NCBI RefSeq assembly: GCF_000282575.1
Contig: NZ_AKJA01000007.1
Span: 1-48,689, forward strand
Length of the DNA: 48,689 bases
Origin: Herbaspirillum sp. YR522
Lineage (GTDB): Bacteria; Pseudomonadota; Gammaproteobacteria; Burkholderiales; Burkholderiaceae_D
Reading direction: 5' to 3'
Below the pieces are notes generated by a model. The model searched no databases, was not told the DNA's origin, and saw only the letters and a program-made list of their open reading frames with translations. Both the position numbers and the translations under genes were made by a program. This document shows positions 19,879 through 28,251 of the stretch, in pieces. The number at the start of each line of letters is the position of its first letter. Within the stretch, counting starts at the first letter, position 1.

Positions 19879-20874
19879 TCAGGCGGTCACTACCCTGTCC
19901 ACCGGCAGCAACCCTTGCGAGAAATCAGTCAGGTTGCGCACCGTGGTGTCCATGATCTGGCCGATGGCTTCCTCGGTGAAGAAGGCCTGGTGGCCGGTGA
20001 CGATGACATTGGGGAACGAGACCAGGCGCTGGATCACATCGTCGGTGATGATGGTGGAAGACAAGTCCTGGAAGAACAGGCTGGCCTCCTGCTCGTAGAC
20101 GTCGATGGCCAGGCCGCGCAGGCGGGCGCTCTTGAGCGCGCCGATGGCAGCTTCGGTGTCGACCAGCCCGCCGCGGCTGGTGTTGACCAGGATGCAACCC
20201 GGCTTGACCATTGCCAGTGTGCGCGCATTGACGATATGCCGGGTCTGTTCGGTCAGTGGGCAGTGCAGCGAGACGACGTCGCTGCTGGCCAGCAGCTCGT
20301 CGGTGCCGACATAACGCGCGCCCAGCTGCTCGAATTGTGGGTTGGGATGGGTGTCGTAACCCAGCAAGCGGCAGCCGAAGCCGGCCATGATGCGGGCGAA
20401 GATGGTGCCGATCTTGCCGGTGCCGATCACGCCGACCGTCTTGCCGTGCAGGTCGACGCCCATCAGGCCGTCGAGCTCGAAGTTGCCCTCGCGGGTGCGG
20501 ACGCTGGCACGCGCGATCTTGCGATTGACCGCCAGCAGCAGGCCGACGGCGAATTCGGCCACCGAATAGGGCGAATAATCGGCCACCCGCATCACCGTGA
20601 TGCCGACCCGGCCGGCGGCGGCCACATCGATATGGTTGTAGCCGGTCGAGCGCGTCAGCACCAGGCGCGTCCCCTGCCGTGCCAGCTGCACCAGCACCTC
20701 GGCGCTGACGTCGTCGTTGACGAATACGCATACCGCTTCGCAGCCTGCGGCCAGGGCCGCGGTGCCGGCGTCGAGCCCGTCCTGCAGGAACAGCAGTTCA
20801 TGTGCGCCATCCCGGTTGGCGCGGGACAGCAGGGTCTGGTCGTAACGGCGGGTGCTGAAGACGGCGGTTTTCAT
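19879..20874 (-). CDS. ldhA: D-2-hydroxyacid dehydrogenase (LdhA/D-lactate dehydrogenase type)
   Basis: This is a 331-residue NAD-dependent enzyme reducing pyruvate or another 2-oxo acid to the D-hydroxy acid. The Rossmann motif is VGVIGTGKIGTIFARIM. The catalytic Arg is in NTSRGGLVD, the Glu in IDVYEQEAS and the His in VTGHQAFFT, in the usual order. DYSPYSVAEFAVGLLL is typical of the LdhA branch. The frame extends upstream, but ATG 20874 behind GGGGAAA gives the family N-terminus MKTAVFSTRRYD. It is likely transcribed with the EAL gene downstream. Confidence 0.9.
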   Translation of the reverse strand: MKTAVFSTRRYDQTLLSRANRDGAHELLFLQDGLDAGTAALAAGCEAVCVFVNDDVSAEVLVQLARQGTRLVLTRSTGYNHIDVAAAGRVGITVMRVADYSPYSVAEFAVGLLLAVNRKIARASVRTREGNFELDGLMGVDLHGKTVGVIGTGKIGTIFARIMAGFGCRLLGYDTHPNPQFEQLGARYVGTDELLASSDVVSLHCPLTEQTRHIVNARTLAMVKPGCILVNTSRGGLVDTEAAIGALKSARLRGLAIDVYEQEASLFFQDLSSTIITDDVIQRLVSFPNVIVTGHQAFFTEEAIGQIMDTTVRNLTDFSQGLLPVDRVVTA

Positions 20875-21006
20875 GGTGGTTTTCCCCGGGGATGCACTAC
20901 GCGTGGATGTCGGTCGGCTACCGGCAAGGATATCCTGCCGGCCAGGCGTTTCCATGACCTCGAGCAAACGCGGCCACCGGGCATGCGGCACCGCGCGGCC
21001 GCTGCC

Positions 21007-21423
21007 TCAGGAAACGGGTTTGCGGGAACGCCGGCGGGGCGCCTTCAGCAGGGTCGGGCACATCGGGTCGCGTCCGCTCTCGATGCTCTCTTCCAGCACG
21101 CGCTTGAGCGCCTCGATGTCGCGGCGCTGGCCGGCAAGCGCCAACTCGAGTGCGCGCAGTTCAGCCAGTCGCAACTCGATCTGTTCGATGGTGCGGGACT
21201 TGGAGCAGGCGCCGTCGTCCGAGAACATGCGGCGGATATTGTCCAGCGAAAACCCCAGGTTCTGCACCGCCACCACGATGCGCAGCTGCTGCAGGGCGCG
21301 CTCGTCGTAGTGCCGGTATCCATTCGCGCCGCGCGCCGGCGAGCTGATCAGCCCCTGTTCTTCATAGAATCGTATGGCCGACGTCGCCAGCCCGGTCTTG
21401 CGGGCCAGTTCACCTATCTTCAT
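21007..21423 (-). CDS. MerR-family transcriptional regulator
   Basis: This is a 138-residue MerR regulator. The N-terminal winged HTH reads MKIGELARKTGLATSAIRFYEEQGLI and NGYRHYDERALQQLRIV. A coiled-coil dimerisation helix follows at about 80-115. The Cys residues in GACSKS and DPMCPT do not form the SoxR [2Fe-2S] pattern. It is divergent from a nitroreductase gene and faces a MerR-type promoter with a 19-base spacer, so it most likely activates the nitroreductase by DNA unwinding on sensing an electrophile or redox signal. Confidence 0.9.
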   Translation of the reverse strand: MKIGELARKTGLATSAIRFYEEQGLISSPARGANGYRHYDERALQQLRIVVAVQNLGFSLDNIRRMFSDDGACSKSRTIEQIELRLAELRALELALAGQRRDIEALKRVLEESIESGRDPMCPTLLKAPRRRSRKPVS

Positions 21424-21428
21424 GGTAC

Positions 21429-21459
21429 TTGACCTTCAAGTTGACTTGAAACTTATTAT
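21429..21459 (+). promoter_or_regulatory. MerR-type promoter with 19-base spacer and operator
   Basis: TTGACC (21429-21434) and TATTAT (21454-21459) are 19 bases apart, the over-long spacing that MerR activators correct. The spacer carries the palindrome TTCAAGT-TG-ACTTGAA (21435-21450). The promoter points to the nitroreductase at 21577 and overlaps the region just upstream of the merR start. Confidence 0.75.
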
Positions 21460-21576
21460 ACGTGTGCAAGCCCATCGCCAGCGCCGCCGACAACGCGCTG
21501 ACGGCCGGCCGATTTTTCATTGCAACGACGATGCATGCCAGGCATCGCTTGCCAACCGCTGACACGAGGACATTTG

Positions 21577-22215
21577 ATGAGCGATCTATTGCAAGACATG
21601 AACTGGCGCTATGCCACCAAGAAATACGATGCCGCCAAGGTGGTGCCGGCCGAGAAGCTGGAGCGGATCCTGGAAGCGATCCGCCTGGCGCCGACCTCGA
21701 GCGGCCTGCAGCCGTTCGAAGTGCTGGTGGTCACCAACCCCGGGGTGCGCGAGAGGATCAAGGCAGTCGCATGGAACCAGGCGCAGGTCACCGACAGCTC
21801 GCACCTGCTGGTGTTTGCAGCATGGGACGACATCACCGCCGAGCGGGTCAACCAGATGTTCGACCTGGTGAACCGGCAACGCGGCACCGTCAATGAAGGC
21901 TGGGAAGCCTACCGCCAGCAGTTGCTCGGTATCGTGGCCGCGCGCGGAACGCAGGTCAATGCCCAAAGCGCGGCGCGCCAGGCCTATATCGCGCTGGGCT
22001 TTGCGCTGCTGGCGGCGGCCGCCGAGCGGGTCGACTCGACCCCGATGGAAGGCTTCGATCCCGATGCCGTCGACGATATCCTGGGCCTGAAGAGCCGCGG
22101 CCTGCGCAGCGTGGTGATGCTGCCGCTGGGTTACCGGGCAGGCGAGGGCGACTGGCTGGTCGACCTGGTCAAGGTGCGCCGCGCCAAGGCGGACCTGTTT
22201 GTCGAAGTGAAGTAG
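21577..22215 (+). CDS. Nitroreductase-family FMN oxidoreductase (NfsB-like)
   Basis: This is a 212-residue flavoprotein predicted to reduce nitroaromatics, quinones or similar acceptors with NAD(P)H. The N-terminal FMN-binding stretch includes WRYATKKYDAAKVVP, then LAPTSSGLQPFEVLVV. The C-terminal part has SRGLRSVVMLPLGYRAGEGDW, the phosphate-binding region of the family. ATG 21577 follows GAGGA. It has a long leader of about 110 bases from the MerR-type promoter. Control by the divergent MerR regulator is strongly suggested. Confidence 0.9.
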   Translation: MSDLLQDMNWRYATKKYDAAKVVPAEKLERILEAIRLAPTSSGLQPFEVLVVTNPGVRERIKAVAWNQAQVTDSSHLLVFAAWDDITAERVNQMFDLVNRQRGTVNEGWEAYRQQLLGIVAARGTQVNAQSAARQAYIALGFALLAAAAERVDSTPMEGFDPDAVDDILGLKSRGLRSVVMLPLGYRAGEGDWLVDLVKVRRAKADLFVEVK

Positions 22216-22219
22216 GCGC

Positions 22220-22250
22220 CGCCGGCCGTGCGGTGTCAGCCGGGCCGGCG
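22220..22250. terminator. Hairpin between convergent nitroreductase and LysR genes
   Basis: CGCCGGCC and GGCCGGCG pair across a 15-base loop in the 46-base convergent gap. There is no T-run on either strand. It is possibly a shared, inefficient or Rho-assisted terminator. Confidence 0.35.
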
Positions 22251-22261
22251 CGGCTGGCCAC

Positions 22262-23167
22262 CTAGCCCAGATAGAGAGTGCGGGCGTTCTTGTCGAAGAT
22301 CCGTTCGCAATGGCCGTCGACGATGGCAATGCTGCGCGCGGCGCCCGCCGTCGGCTGCTTGTGCGACAGCCGATAGCAGGTATAGGGCGGTGGCGGATCG
22401 GTCAGTTCGCGGATCATGTAGGGACCGCGCGCGAGCGTGGCCTCGGCCAGCCAGCGCGGCACGATTGCCCATTGGTCGGTGTGATTGAGCATCGACAGGA
22501 TCAGGTAGCCGCTGTCGAGCTTGATACGGGACGGTGTCAGCGGGTCCCACCAGTGATCGTGCCAGGCGTCGAACTGGCGCCCCCAGGGCACGAACAGTTC
22601 ATGCTCGGCGGCCAGGTCTTGGGGCCGCACCTTTTTGCCCGGCCTGGACTTGCCGTCGTGCAGGCCCAGTACCACCATCGGCGAACTCAGGAACACCTCC
22701 ACCTTCACGTTGGGCGAACTGCGTTCGCGCAGCGTGAAGGCCAGGTCCAGCTTGCGTTGCTCGATCTTTTCATACATTTCATCCGAATGCAGCGTCAGGA
22801 TCTCGATCTTCATGGCGGGATGATCTGCGTGCAGCTGCCGGTAAAGGCGCGGCAGCACGAACACGTTCAGGCTGTCGACGGCAGCCACGGTCAGGCTCAG
22901 GCGGGGGCCCTGCGCGCTCAATATCTCCACCTCGCGCGACAGCAGTTGCCACTGCTCGGCAATGCGCAGGAACTCCTCGCCGCTGGGGGTAAGCCTGACC
23001 TGGCGAATACCTTTGCCGCGTTCCAGCAATTGCATGCCCAGCTCTTCCTCGAGCGCCTTGATGCGCTTGCTGATGGATGTCTGCGTCAGATTCAGGCCGT
23101 CCGCGGCGGCGCTGAGGCTGCCGGTGCGCACGATCTCCAGGAAGGTGCCGATGGCGTGGGGGAACAT
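22262..23167 (-). CDS. LysR-family transcriptional regulator
   Basis: This is a 301-residue LysR regulator. The HTH occupies about residues 3-62 (IGTFLEIVRTGSLSAAADGLNLTQTSISKRI). The substrate-binding domain begins near residue 90 (LSLTVAAVDSLNVFVLPRLYRQL). The frame extends 18 codons upstream, but ATG 23167 (MFPHAIGTF) is the canonical LysR start. It is divergent from the MFS-aldolase operon at 23332, with an inverted repeat TTGACGA/TCGTCAA between them. It probably activates that operon in response to its substrate. Confidence 0.92.
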   Translation of the reverse strand: MFPHAIGTFLEIVRTGSLSAAADGLNLTQTSISKRIKALEEELGMQLLERGKGIRQVRLTPSGEEFLRIAEQWQLLSREVEILSAQGPRLSLTVAAVDSLNVFVLPRLYRQLHADHPAMKIEILTLHSDEMYEKIEQRKLDLAFTLRERSSPNVKVEVFLSSPMVVLGLHDGKSRPGKKVRPQDLAAEHELFVPWGRQFDAWHDHWWDPLTPSRIKLDSGYLILSMLNHTDQWAIVPRWLAEATLARGPYMIRELTDPPPPYTCYRLSHKQPTAGAARSIAIVDGHCERIFDKNARTLYLG

Positions 23168-23195
23168 AGGGCATCCATAAAGATTTAATAATCGC

Positions 23196-23217
23196 TTGAC
23201 GACTATTTTATCGTCAA
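23196..23217. promoter_or_regulatory. Candidate LysR binding site
   Basis: TTGACGA and TCGTCAA form a perfect inverted repeat with eight AT-rich bases between them. It sits 29 bases before the lysR start and about 55 bases before the expected MFS transcript start, the usual place for a LysR recognition site. Confidence 0.6.
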
Positions 23218-23226
23218 ACAACTCAT

Positions 23227-23255
23227 TTTACGGTTTTGATTATCCTATTTAGAAT
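23227..23255 (+). promoter_or_regulatory. Probable promoter of the MFS-aldolase operon
   Basis: TTTACG (23227-23232) and TAGAAT (23250-23255) are 17 bases apart. The weak -35 fits an activator-dependent promoter next to the LysR site. Confidence 0.45.
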
Positions 23256-23331
23256 CTCCGACAGCACACAGTCCTTCACCAGATGCCGCAGAAGCATCGT
23301 GCGAAGCAAAACCAAATTACGGAGATACACC

Positions 23332-24681
23332 ATGTCGCAATCGCCAGCCCCAGTGGCTGCTTCCACTGCCCCGGCCGTCAAGCCCACCCGGTTCCGCTGG
23401 GTCGTGGCGATCCTGATCTTCCTGATCTACACCATCGCCGCGGCCGATCGCGCCAACATCGGCGTGGCCTTGCCGTTCATCCGCAAGGAATTCGCGATGA
23501 GCAACACCGAAGCCGGTGCGCTGCTGAGCCTGTTCCTGTTTGCATATGCCTTGGCCCAGCTGCCGTCAGGGTTTGCCACCAGCCGCTTCGGGGTGCGGCG
23601 CATCTTCACCGGGGCGATGATCCTGACCTCGGTCTTTACCGGCCTCATCGGCACCACCACGTCCATCATCGGCCTGAAGATCTACCGCTTCGCGCTCGGC
23701 CTGGCCGAAGGCCCGCTGCCGGTCGGCATCGCCGCCACCATCAACAACTGGTTTCCGCCGCACGAAAAGGGTACCGCCAGCGGTATCTTCCTGTCGGCGG
23801 TGAAGTTCGGTCCGGTGATCGTGCCGCCGGTCTGCGCGGCCATCATCGCCGTGTGGGGATGGCGCGAGATCTTTATCTTCTTCGCCGTTCCCGGCTTGCT
23901 GTTCTCGGTCATCTGGTATTTCTTCGTGACCAACCATCCGTCCCAGAGCAGCCGCGTGTCGCAGGCCGAGCTGGATTACATCACCGGTGAGGCCGTCCCC
24001 GCCACGGTCGTGGCGGGTACCCCGGCAAGGGTGGCCAGGCCGGCGCCGGCCTGGCTCGACAGCTTCGTTCGCGCGCGCCGGCTGGCACCGCTGACCGACA
24101 GCAGGAGCGTGTTCCGCTCGTGGAACATCCTGGGTTGCGCCCTGGGTTACTGCTTCCAGCTGGGCATCTCCAATGTGTTGCTGGCCTGGATCCCGACCTA
24201 CCTGCTGTCGGTCAAGAAGTTTTCTGTCATGAACATGGGCTTCGTCGCCGCCGCGCCGTGGGTGGGCGCCGTGATCGGCAACCTGCTGGGCGGCATGGTG
24301 TCCGATCGCCTGCTCTACAAGCGTCGCAAGCCCGGCATGATGCTGTCGGCCCTGGCCACTGCCGGCATGATGTACGCGCTGATCAATTCGCCGGCCGATC
24401 CGCTGAGCTATGGCTTGCTGCTGTTCGCCACCGGCATCCTGCTCAGTTTCGGTTACTCCGCCTACATGGCCTATCCGATGGGCGTGGCCGACAAGAAGAC
24501 CTTCCCCATTGCCAGCTCGGTGGTCAACATGGGCGGCCAGCTGGGCGGCGCCATCGCGCCCCTGGCCACCGGCATGCTGCTCGACAGCTATGGCTGGGAC
24601 TACGTATTCGCCTTCATGGCCATCGGCTCGCTGCTCAGTTTCGTGGTGCTGCTGACCATCGCCGAACCGGTCGACGCCTGA
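23332..24681 (+). CDS. MFS transporter, anion:cation symporter (ACS/phthalate permease) family
   Basis: This is a 449-residue transporter with about 12 helices that likely imports an organic acid with protons. The first helix ends in AAADRANIGVALPFI, typical of ACS carriers. FGVRRIFTGAM is the motif A region, and FALGLAEGPLPVGIAATINNWFP is the family's fourth/fifth helix stretch. A cytoplasmic loop of about 60 residues separates the two halves. ATG 23332 follows GGAG. It is followed 31 bases later by an RraA-type aldolase gene. Together with the LysR gene this makes a compact uptake and cleavage unit. Confidence 0.92.
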   Translation: MSQSPAPVAASTAPAVKPTRFRWVVAILIFLIYTIAAADRANIGVALPFIRKEFAMSNTEAGALLSLFLFAYALAQLPSGFATSRFGVRRIFTGAMILTSVFTGLIGTTTSIIGLKIYRFALGLAEGPLPVGIAATINNWFPPHEKGTASGIFLSAVKFGPVIVPPVCAAIIAVWGWREIFIFFAVPGLLFSVIWYFFVTNHPSQSSRVSQAELDYITGEAVPATVVAGTPARVARPAPAWLDSFVRARRLAPLTDSRSVFRSWNILGCALGYCFQLGISNVLLAWIPTYLLSVKKFSVMNMGFVAAAPWVGAVIGNLLGGMVSDRLLYKRRKPGMMLSALATAGMMYALINSPADPLSYGLLLFATGILLSFGYSAYMAYPMGVADKKTFPIASSVVNMGGQLGGAIAPLATGMLLDSYGWDYVFAFMAIGSLLSFVVLLTIAEPVDA

Positions 24682-24712
24682 GCCTTTCCAACATCACCGA
24701 GACGAGAAGATC

Positions 24713-25378
24713 ATGAGCAACCCGGCATTCACCATCAACCCCGCGCCCCAAGTAGCCGAAGCTGGCGTCATCGAGGCCCTGCAATCGATCGTGGTCTCGC
24801 ACCTGAGCGACAACCTGCAGCGCCTGTCCGGCATCACCGGGCTGCAGCGCATCCACGGTTCGCGCAAGCTGGTCGGTACCGCATTCACGGTCAAGACCCG
24901 TCCCGGTGACAACCTGCTGATCTACAAGGCGCTCATGATGATGCAGCCCGGTCATGTGCTGGTGGTCGACGGCGGCGGCGAGACCAGCAATGCGCTGGTG
25001 GGCGAGCTGATCATGCTGTATGCCCAGCAGCGCGGCTGCGCCGGCTTCGTGGTGGATGCGGCGGTGCGCGACACGGCCGCCTTCGCGCAGGCGGATTTTC
25101 CCTGCTACGCACGCGGCGTGAGCCATCGTGGACCCTACAAGAGCGGACCGGGCCAGTTGAACGTGCCGGTCAGCGTCGACGGCCAGGTGATCCATCCGGG
25201 CGACATCGTCGTCGGCGACGAGGACGGCGTGGTCTGCTTTGCCCAGGACCGGGCACAAGCGCTCATCGAGGCGGCGCGCAAGACCGCCGCGGTCGAAGAC
25301 GGCATCAAGGCCGAGATCGCCAACGGCCGGGTCGAACAGGCCTGGCTGGCCAAGGTGCTGGGGCCGTTCGACCTGTAG
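24713..25378 (+). CDS. RraA-family protein, probable HMG-type aldolase (second copy)
   Basis: This is a 221-residue RraA/HMG-aldolase-fold protein, clearly related to the 6139-6822 product but diverged. It keeps VKTRPGDNLLIYKAL, GGGETSNALVGELIM, the Arg-Asp pair in DAAVRDTAAFA, YARGVSHRGPYKSGPGQ and GDIVVGDEDGVV. The likely role is pyruvate-forming retro-aldol cleavage or oxaloacetate decarboxylation, both known for the family. ATG 24713 follows a weak GACGAGA. The transporter upstream suggests it acts on an imported di- or tricarboxylate. Confidence 0.88.
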   Translation: MSNPAFTINPAPQVAEAGVIEALQSIVVSHLSDNLQRLSGITGLQRIHGSRKLVGTAFTVKTRPGDNLLIYKALMMMQPGHVLVVDGGGETSNALVGELIMLYAQQRGCAGFVVDAAVRDTAAFAQADFPCYARGVSHRGPYKSGPGQLNVPVSVDGQVIHPGDIVVGDEDGVVCFAQDRAQALIEAARKTAAVEDGIKAEIANGRVEQAWLAKVLGPFDL

Positions 25379-25482
25379 CTGCCCGAGTCAGCGTTATTTC
25401 CCTTCCCACATCACGTGCCGCCCCCGGGTGGCGCCGTGGATGATCATTGCCTGCCGCAAGGCGTTACCTTTCCTGGCCCCGT

Positions 25483-26643
25483 ATGACGAACAAGGCATTG
25501 CAGCGTTTTTTGTCGCTCCACGATTTCGAGAAGGCCGCCAAGGCGCTGCTGCCGGCGCCGCTCTATGCCTATGTGTCGGGTGCGGTGGAGGACGAGGAAT
25601 CGATCGGCGCGAACCGCTCGGCGTTCAGGAACTACGCCTTCAGGCCCAATGTGCTGGTCGACGTCTCCCAGGTCGATACCTCGATGACCCTGTTCGGCGT
25701 CAAGTATTCGACGCCGGTGGGTGTGGCGCCGATGGGGATCGCCGCGATGACCAGCTATCGCGGCGATATCGCCCTGGCGTTGGCCGCCAGGCGCGCCGGC
25801 GCCATGTGCATCATGAGCGGATCATCGCTGATCGGGCTGGAAGAAGTGATGGCGGCCGCGCCGGGCACCTGGTTCCAGGCCTACCTGCCGGGCCAGCAGC
25901 AGCAGATCGATGCACTGATCCAGCGCGTGCAGCATGCCGGGGTCGAGGTCCTGGTGCTGACGGTCGACACGCCCGTGGCCGCCAATCGCGAAAACAACCT
26001 GCGCGCCGGTTTCTCGACCCCGTTGCGTCCAAGTGTGGCGCTGGCCTGGCAAGGCGTCACTCATCCCCGATGGCTATGGGGTACCTTCGCCAAGACCCTG
26101 CTGCGGCACGGCATGCCGCACTTCGAGAACAACTATGCCACCCGTGGCGCGCCGATCGTGTCGTCCAACGTATTGCGCGATTTCTCCGACCGTGGGCACC
26201 TGGACTGGGAGCATGTGGCCCGGGTAAGGAAGATGTGGAAGGGGCCGCTGGTGATCAAGGGCATTCTCAACGTCGCCGACCTGGCCCGGGCCAAAAACAT
26301 CGGTGCCGACGCCATCATCGTTTCCAACCACGGCGGCCGCCAGCTCGACGGCAGCGTCGCGCCGCTGCTGGTGTTGCCCGAGATGATCGAGGCCGCCGGG
26401 GATTTTCCGGTGATGATCGATAGCGGGATACGGCGCGGCACGGACGTGCTCAAGGCCATGGCGCTGGGCGCCAGGGCGGCCTGGATCGGTCGCCCCTTCA
26501 ACTACGCCGCCACCGTGGGCGGCGAGGCCGGCGTGAGCCATGCGCTGGAATTGATCAAGCAGGAGATCAAGCGTGACATGGGCCTGCTGGGCGTGGCCAG
26601 CGTGGCAGCCATTGCGCGGCATCACCTGTGCAGCAGCCGCTGA
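25483..26643 (+). CDS. FMN-dependent alpha-hydroxyacid oxidase/dehydrogenase
   Basis: This is a 386-residue member of the glycolate oxidase / L-lactate dehydrogenase family, which oxidises a 2-hydroxy acid to the 2-oxo acid. Motifs are LYAYVSGAVEDEES with the active Tyr, VAPMGIAAM, the catalytic His (about H283) in SNHGGRQLDGS, and DSGIRRGTDVLKAMALGA with the FMN phosphate site and IGRPF after it. ATG 25483 is chosen over an in-frame ATG at 25447 because the family N-terminus starts there. It follows the aldolase by 104 bases on the same strand and could supply or consume the aldolase's 2-oxo acid. L-lactate is an alternative substrate. Confidence 0.9.
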   Translation: MTNKALQRFLSLHDFEKAAKALLPAPLYAYVSGAVEDEESIGANRSAFRNYAFRPNVLVDVSQVDTSMTLFGVKYSTPVGVAPMGIAAMTSYRGDIALALAARRAGAMCIMSGSSLIGLEEVMAAAPGTWFQAYLPGQQQQIDALIQRVQHAGVEVLVLTVDTPVAANRENNLRAGFSTPLRPSVALAWQGVTHPRWLWGTFAKTLLRHGMPHFENNYATRGAPIVSSNVLRDFSDRGHLDWEHVARVRKMWKGPLVIKGILNVADLARAKNIGADAIIVSNHGGRQLDGSVAPLLVLPEMIEAAGDFPVMIDSGIRRGTDVLKAMALGARAAWIGRPFNYAATVGGEAGVSHALELIKQEIKRDMGLLGVASVAAIARHHLCSSR

Positions 26644-26697
26644 GGCAATAAGCGGCTGGCAGGCGTGGGCTAGCCTGCGGCGCCAGGTGGCACGAGA

Positions 26698-26727
26698 ACG
26701 GCGGCGCGAATTGCGCGGCGCCGCCGT
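26698..26727. terminator. Hairpin between convergent oxidase and esterase genes
   Basis: ACGGCGGCGC and GCGCCGCCGT form a ten-base stem with a ten-base loop in the 137-base convergent gap. There is no T-run. A smaller GCAGGC/GCCTGC hairpin precedes it. It may act as a bidirectional Rho-assisted stop. Confidence 0.4.
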
Positions 26728-26780
26728 CGAATGCACCCTGGGGCAGGGCCGCAGGCATCACCTCAACGGCTCAGGGCCGC

Positions 26781-27905
26781 TTAACGTGCGCCACTGGCAA
26801 ATGCCTGCTTCAGGCGTTCGCCCGCATACGCCTGCGCTTGCCGGGCCTTGTCCACCACCGCCGCGGTACCGAAGAACTCGTGGGTCACGCCTTCGTAGTC
26901 CCTGCGTTCCACCGGCACCCCGGCCTTCTTCAATGCGTCTTCCATCTTCGCGCCATCGCTGCGCAGCGGGTCGATGCGGGCGTTGATCAGGGTCACCGAT
27001 GGCAGCCCGTCGAGCTTGGCCTCGATCAATTGCAGGCGGGGATCCTTCAAGTCATCCTTGGATCGTACCAGGTGATCGACGAACCACTTCACCATGGCCC
27101 GGTTGAGCGGCTGCGCCACCGAGTTCTCGATATAGGATTCGGTGTTCAGGCTGGTTTGCGTCACAGGGTAGATCGCCAGCACATGCGACGGGGCCTGCAG
27201 CTTGGCATCGCGGGCGGCAATCGCGGTAGCCAGCGCCAGGTTGCCGCCGGCGCTTTCGCCGGCCAGTGCCACGCGCTTGCCATCGCCCTTGATGGAGGCC
27301 GCATTGGCCAGCGCCCAGCGATACGACGCCAGGGCGTCGTCCCATGCAGCCGGGAACTTGTTTTCGGGGGCCTGGCGGTAGTCGACCGACACCACCACCG
27401 CGTTGGCCGACTTGGCCAGGCCGCGCGCGCCGCCGTCATACACATGACGGTCGGCAATGACCCAGCCGCCGCCGTGGAAGTACACCACCACCGGGAACGG
27501 GCCTGTTCCCTCCGGGGTATAGACGGTCGCCGGCAGCGAGCCGGCCGCGCCGGTCACGGTGATGTCCTTGCTGGTCACGCCAGGCACCAGTGCCTGCGGA
27601 TCGGTACTCTTTCCTTGCTGCTTGAGCACCACATTGACTGCATCGGCGATGGTCGGATTCTTGCGTGCGGTTGCCACGTCGGCCTTCTCGATGGCCTTGG
27701 GATCGAGGCTGGCATGGGCGTCGAGCACGGCCAGCATCTCCTTGTCGGCGCGAACCTTTCCGGCCGCCTTGGCCACCGCCGTCTTGACCGGGTTGGGCTT
27801 GGCCGATGTATCGTCGGCGGCGAAGGCCGCAGCACATAACGACGATGCCGCTACCGCGCCGATGGTGGTGAGGCACAGCACTTTGAACGATGTCTTCAAT
27901 TTCAA
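26781..27905 (-). CDS. Secreted alpha/beta hydrolase (hormone-sensitive-lipase-type esterase)
   Basis: This is a 374-residue esterase with an N-terminal signal peptide (about residues 1-29, cleaved after AFA). The oxyanion motif HGGGW is at about 144-148. The nucleophile elbow GESAGG has Ser218, Asp312 is in RIDPLR and His342 is in GVTHEF, a complete family IV triad. A charged segment of about 80 residues lies between the signal and the catalytic domain. ATG 27905 follows AGGGAG with ideal spacing. It is a single gene in a periplasmic or secreted setting. The ester substrate is unknown. Confidence 0.92.
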   Translation of the reverse strand: MKLKTSFKVLCLTTIGAVAASSLCAAAFAADDTSAKPNPVKTAVAKAAGKVRADKEMLAVLDAHASLDPKAIEKADVATARKNPTIADAVNVVLKQQGKSTDPQALVPGVTSKDITVTGAAGSLPATVYTPEGTGPFPVVVYFHGGGWVIADRHVYDGGARGLAKSANAVVVSVDYRQAPENKFPAAWDDALASYRWALANAASIKGDGKRVALAGESAGGNLALATAIAARDAKLQAPSHVLAIYPVTQTSLNTESYIENSVAQPLNRAMVKWFVDHLVRSKDDLKDPRLQLIEAKLDGLPSVTLINARIDPLRSDGAKMEDALKKAGVPVERRDYEGVTHEFFGTAAVVDKARQAQAYAGERLKQAFASGAR

Positions 27906-28251
27906 CTCCCTTTTTTCAGATGGATGGGATGCAGCGATGGGTTGGCGTACGCTGGAACGACTGTCCAGTCGATTTAAGCCTCATATTAGAAAAATCGACA
28001 TGTCGAGGTCTGTCGGCGATTTACCCAAGTTGGGGTGGGTGGCTTACCCCAGGGGACATGGAACCCGAACGGCAGGGGTTCCTATCAGGCCGTGACAAGG
28101 TGTCGGTATCGGGATAAGTGGGAATGCAGGTAGGCGTGATTCGGTGTTAGTCCGATTCTGTTTTGCGCAAGCCACCGCTACACTCCAGCCAATCGAGCGA
28201 GCTATGCAATCGCTTTCGCAATCGCTTTTCTTTACCATGTCGGGAGTAGTC
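27906..28251. other. Intergenic region without a recognised gene
   Basis: These 346 bases separate the divergent esterase and DUF4399 genes. The frame of the DUF4399 gene stays open back to 28144, but the signal peptide and ribosome site support the later start. A small hairpin GGAACCC/GGGTTCC lies at 28060-28082. Promoters for both genes must lie here, but no clear -35/-10 pair was found. Confidence 0.6.
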
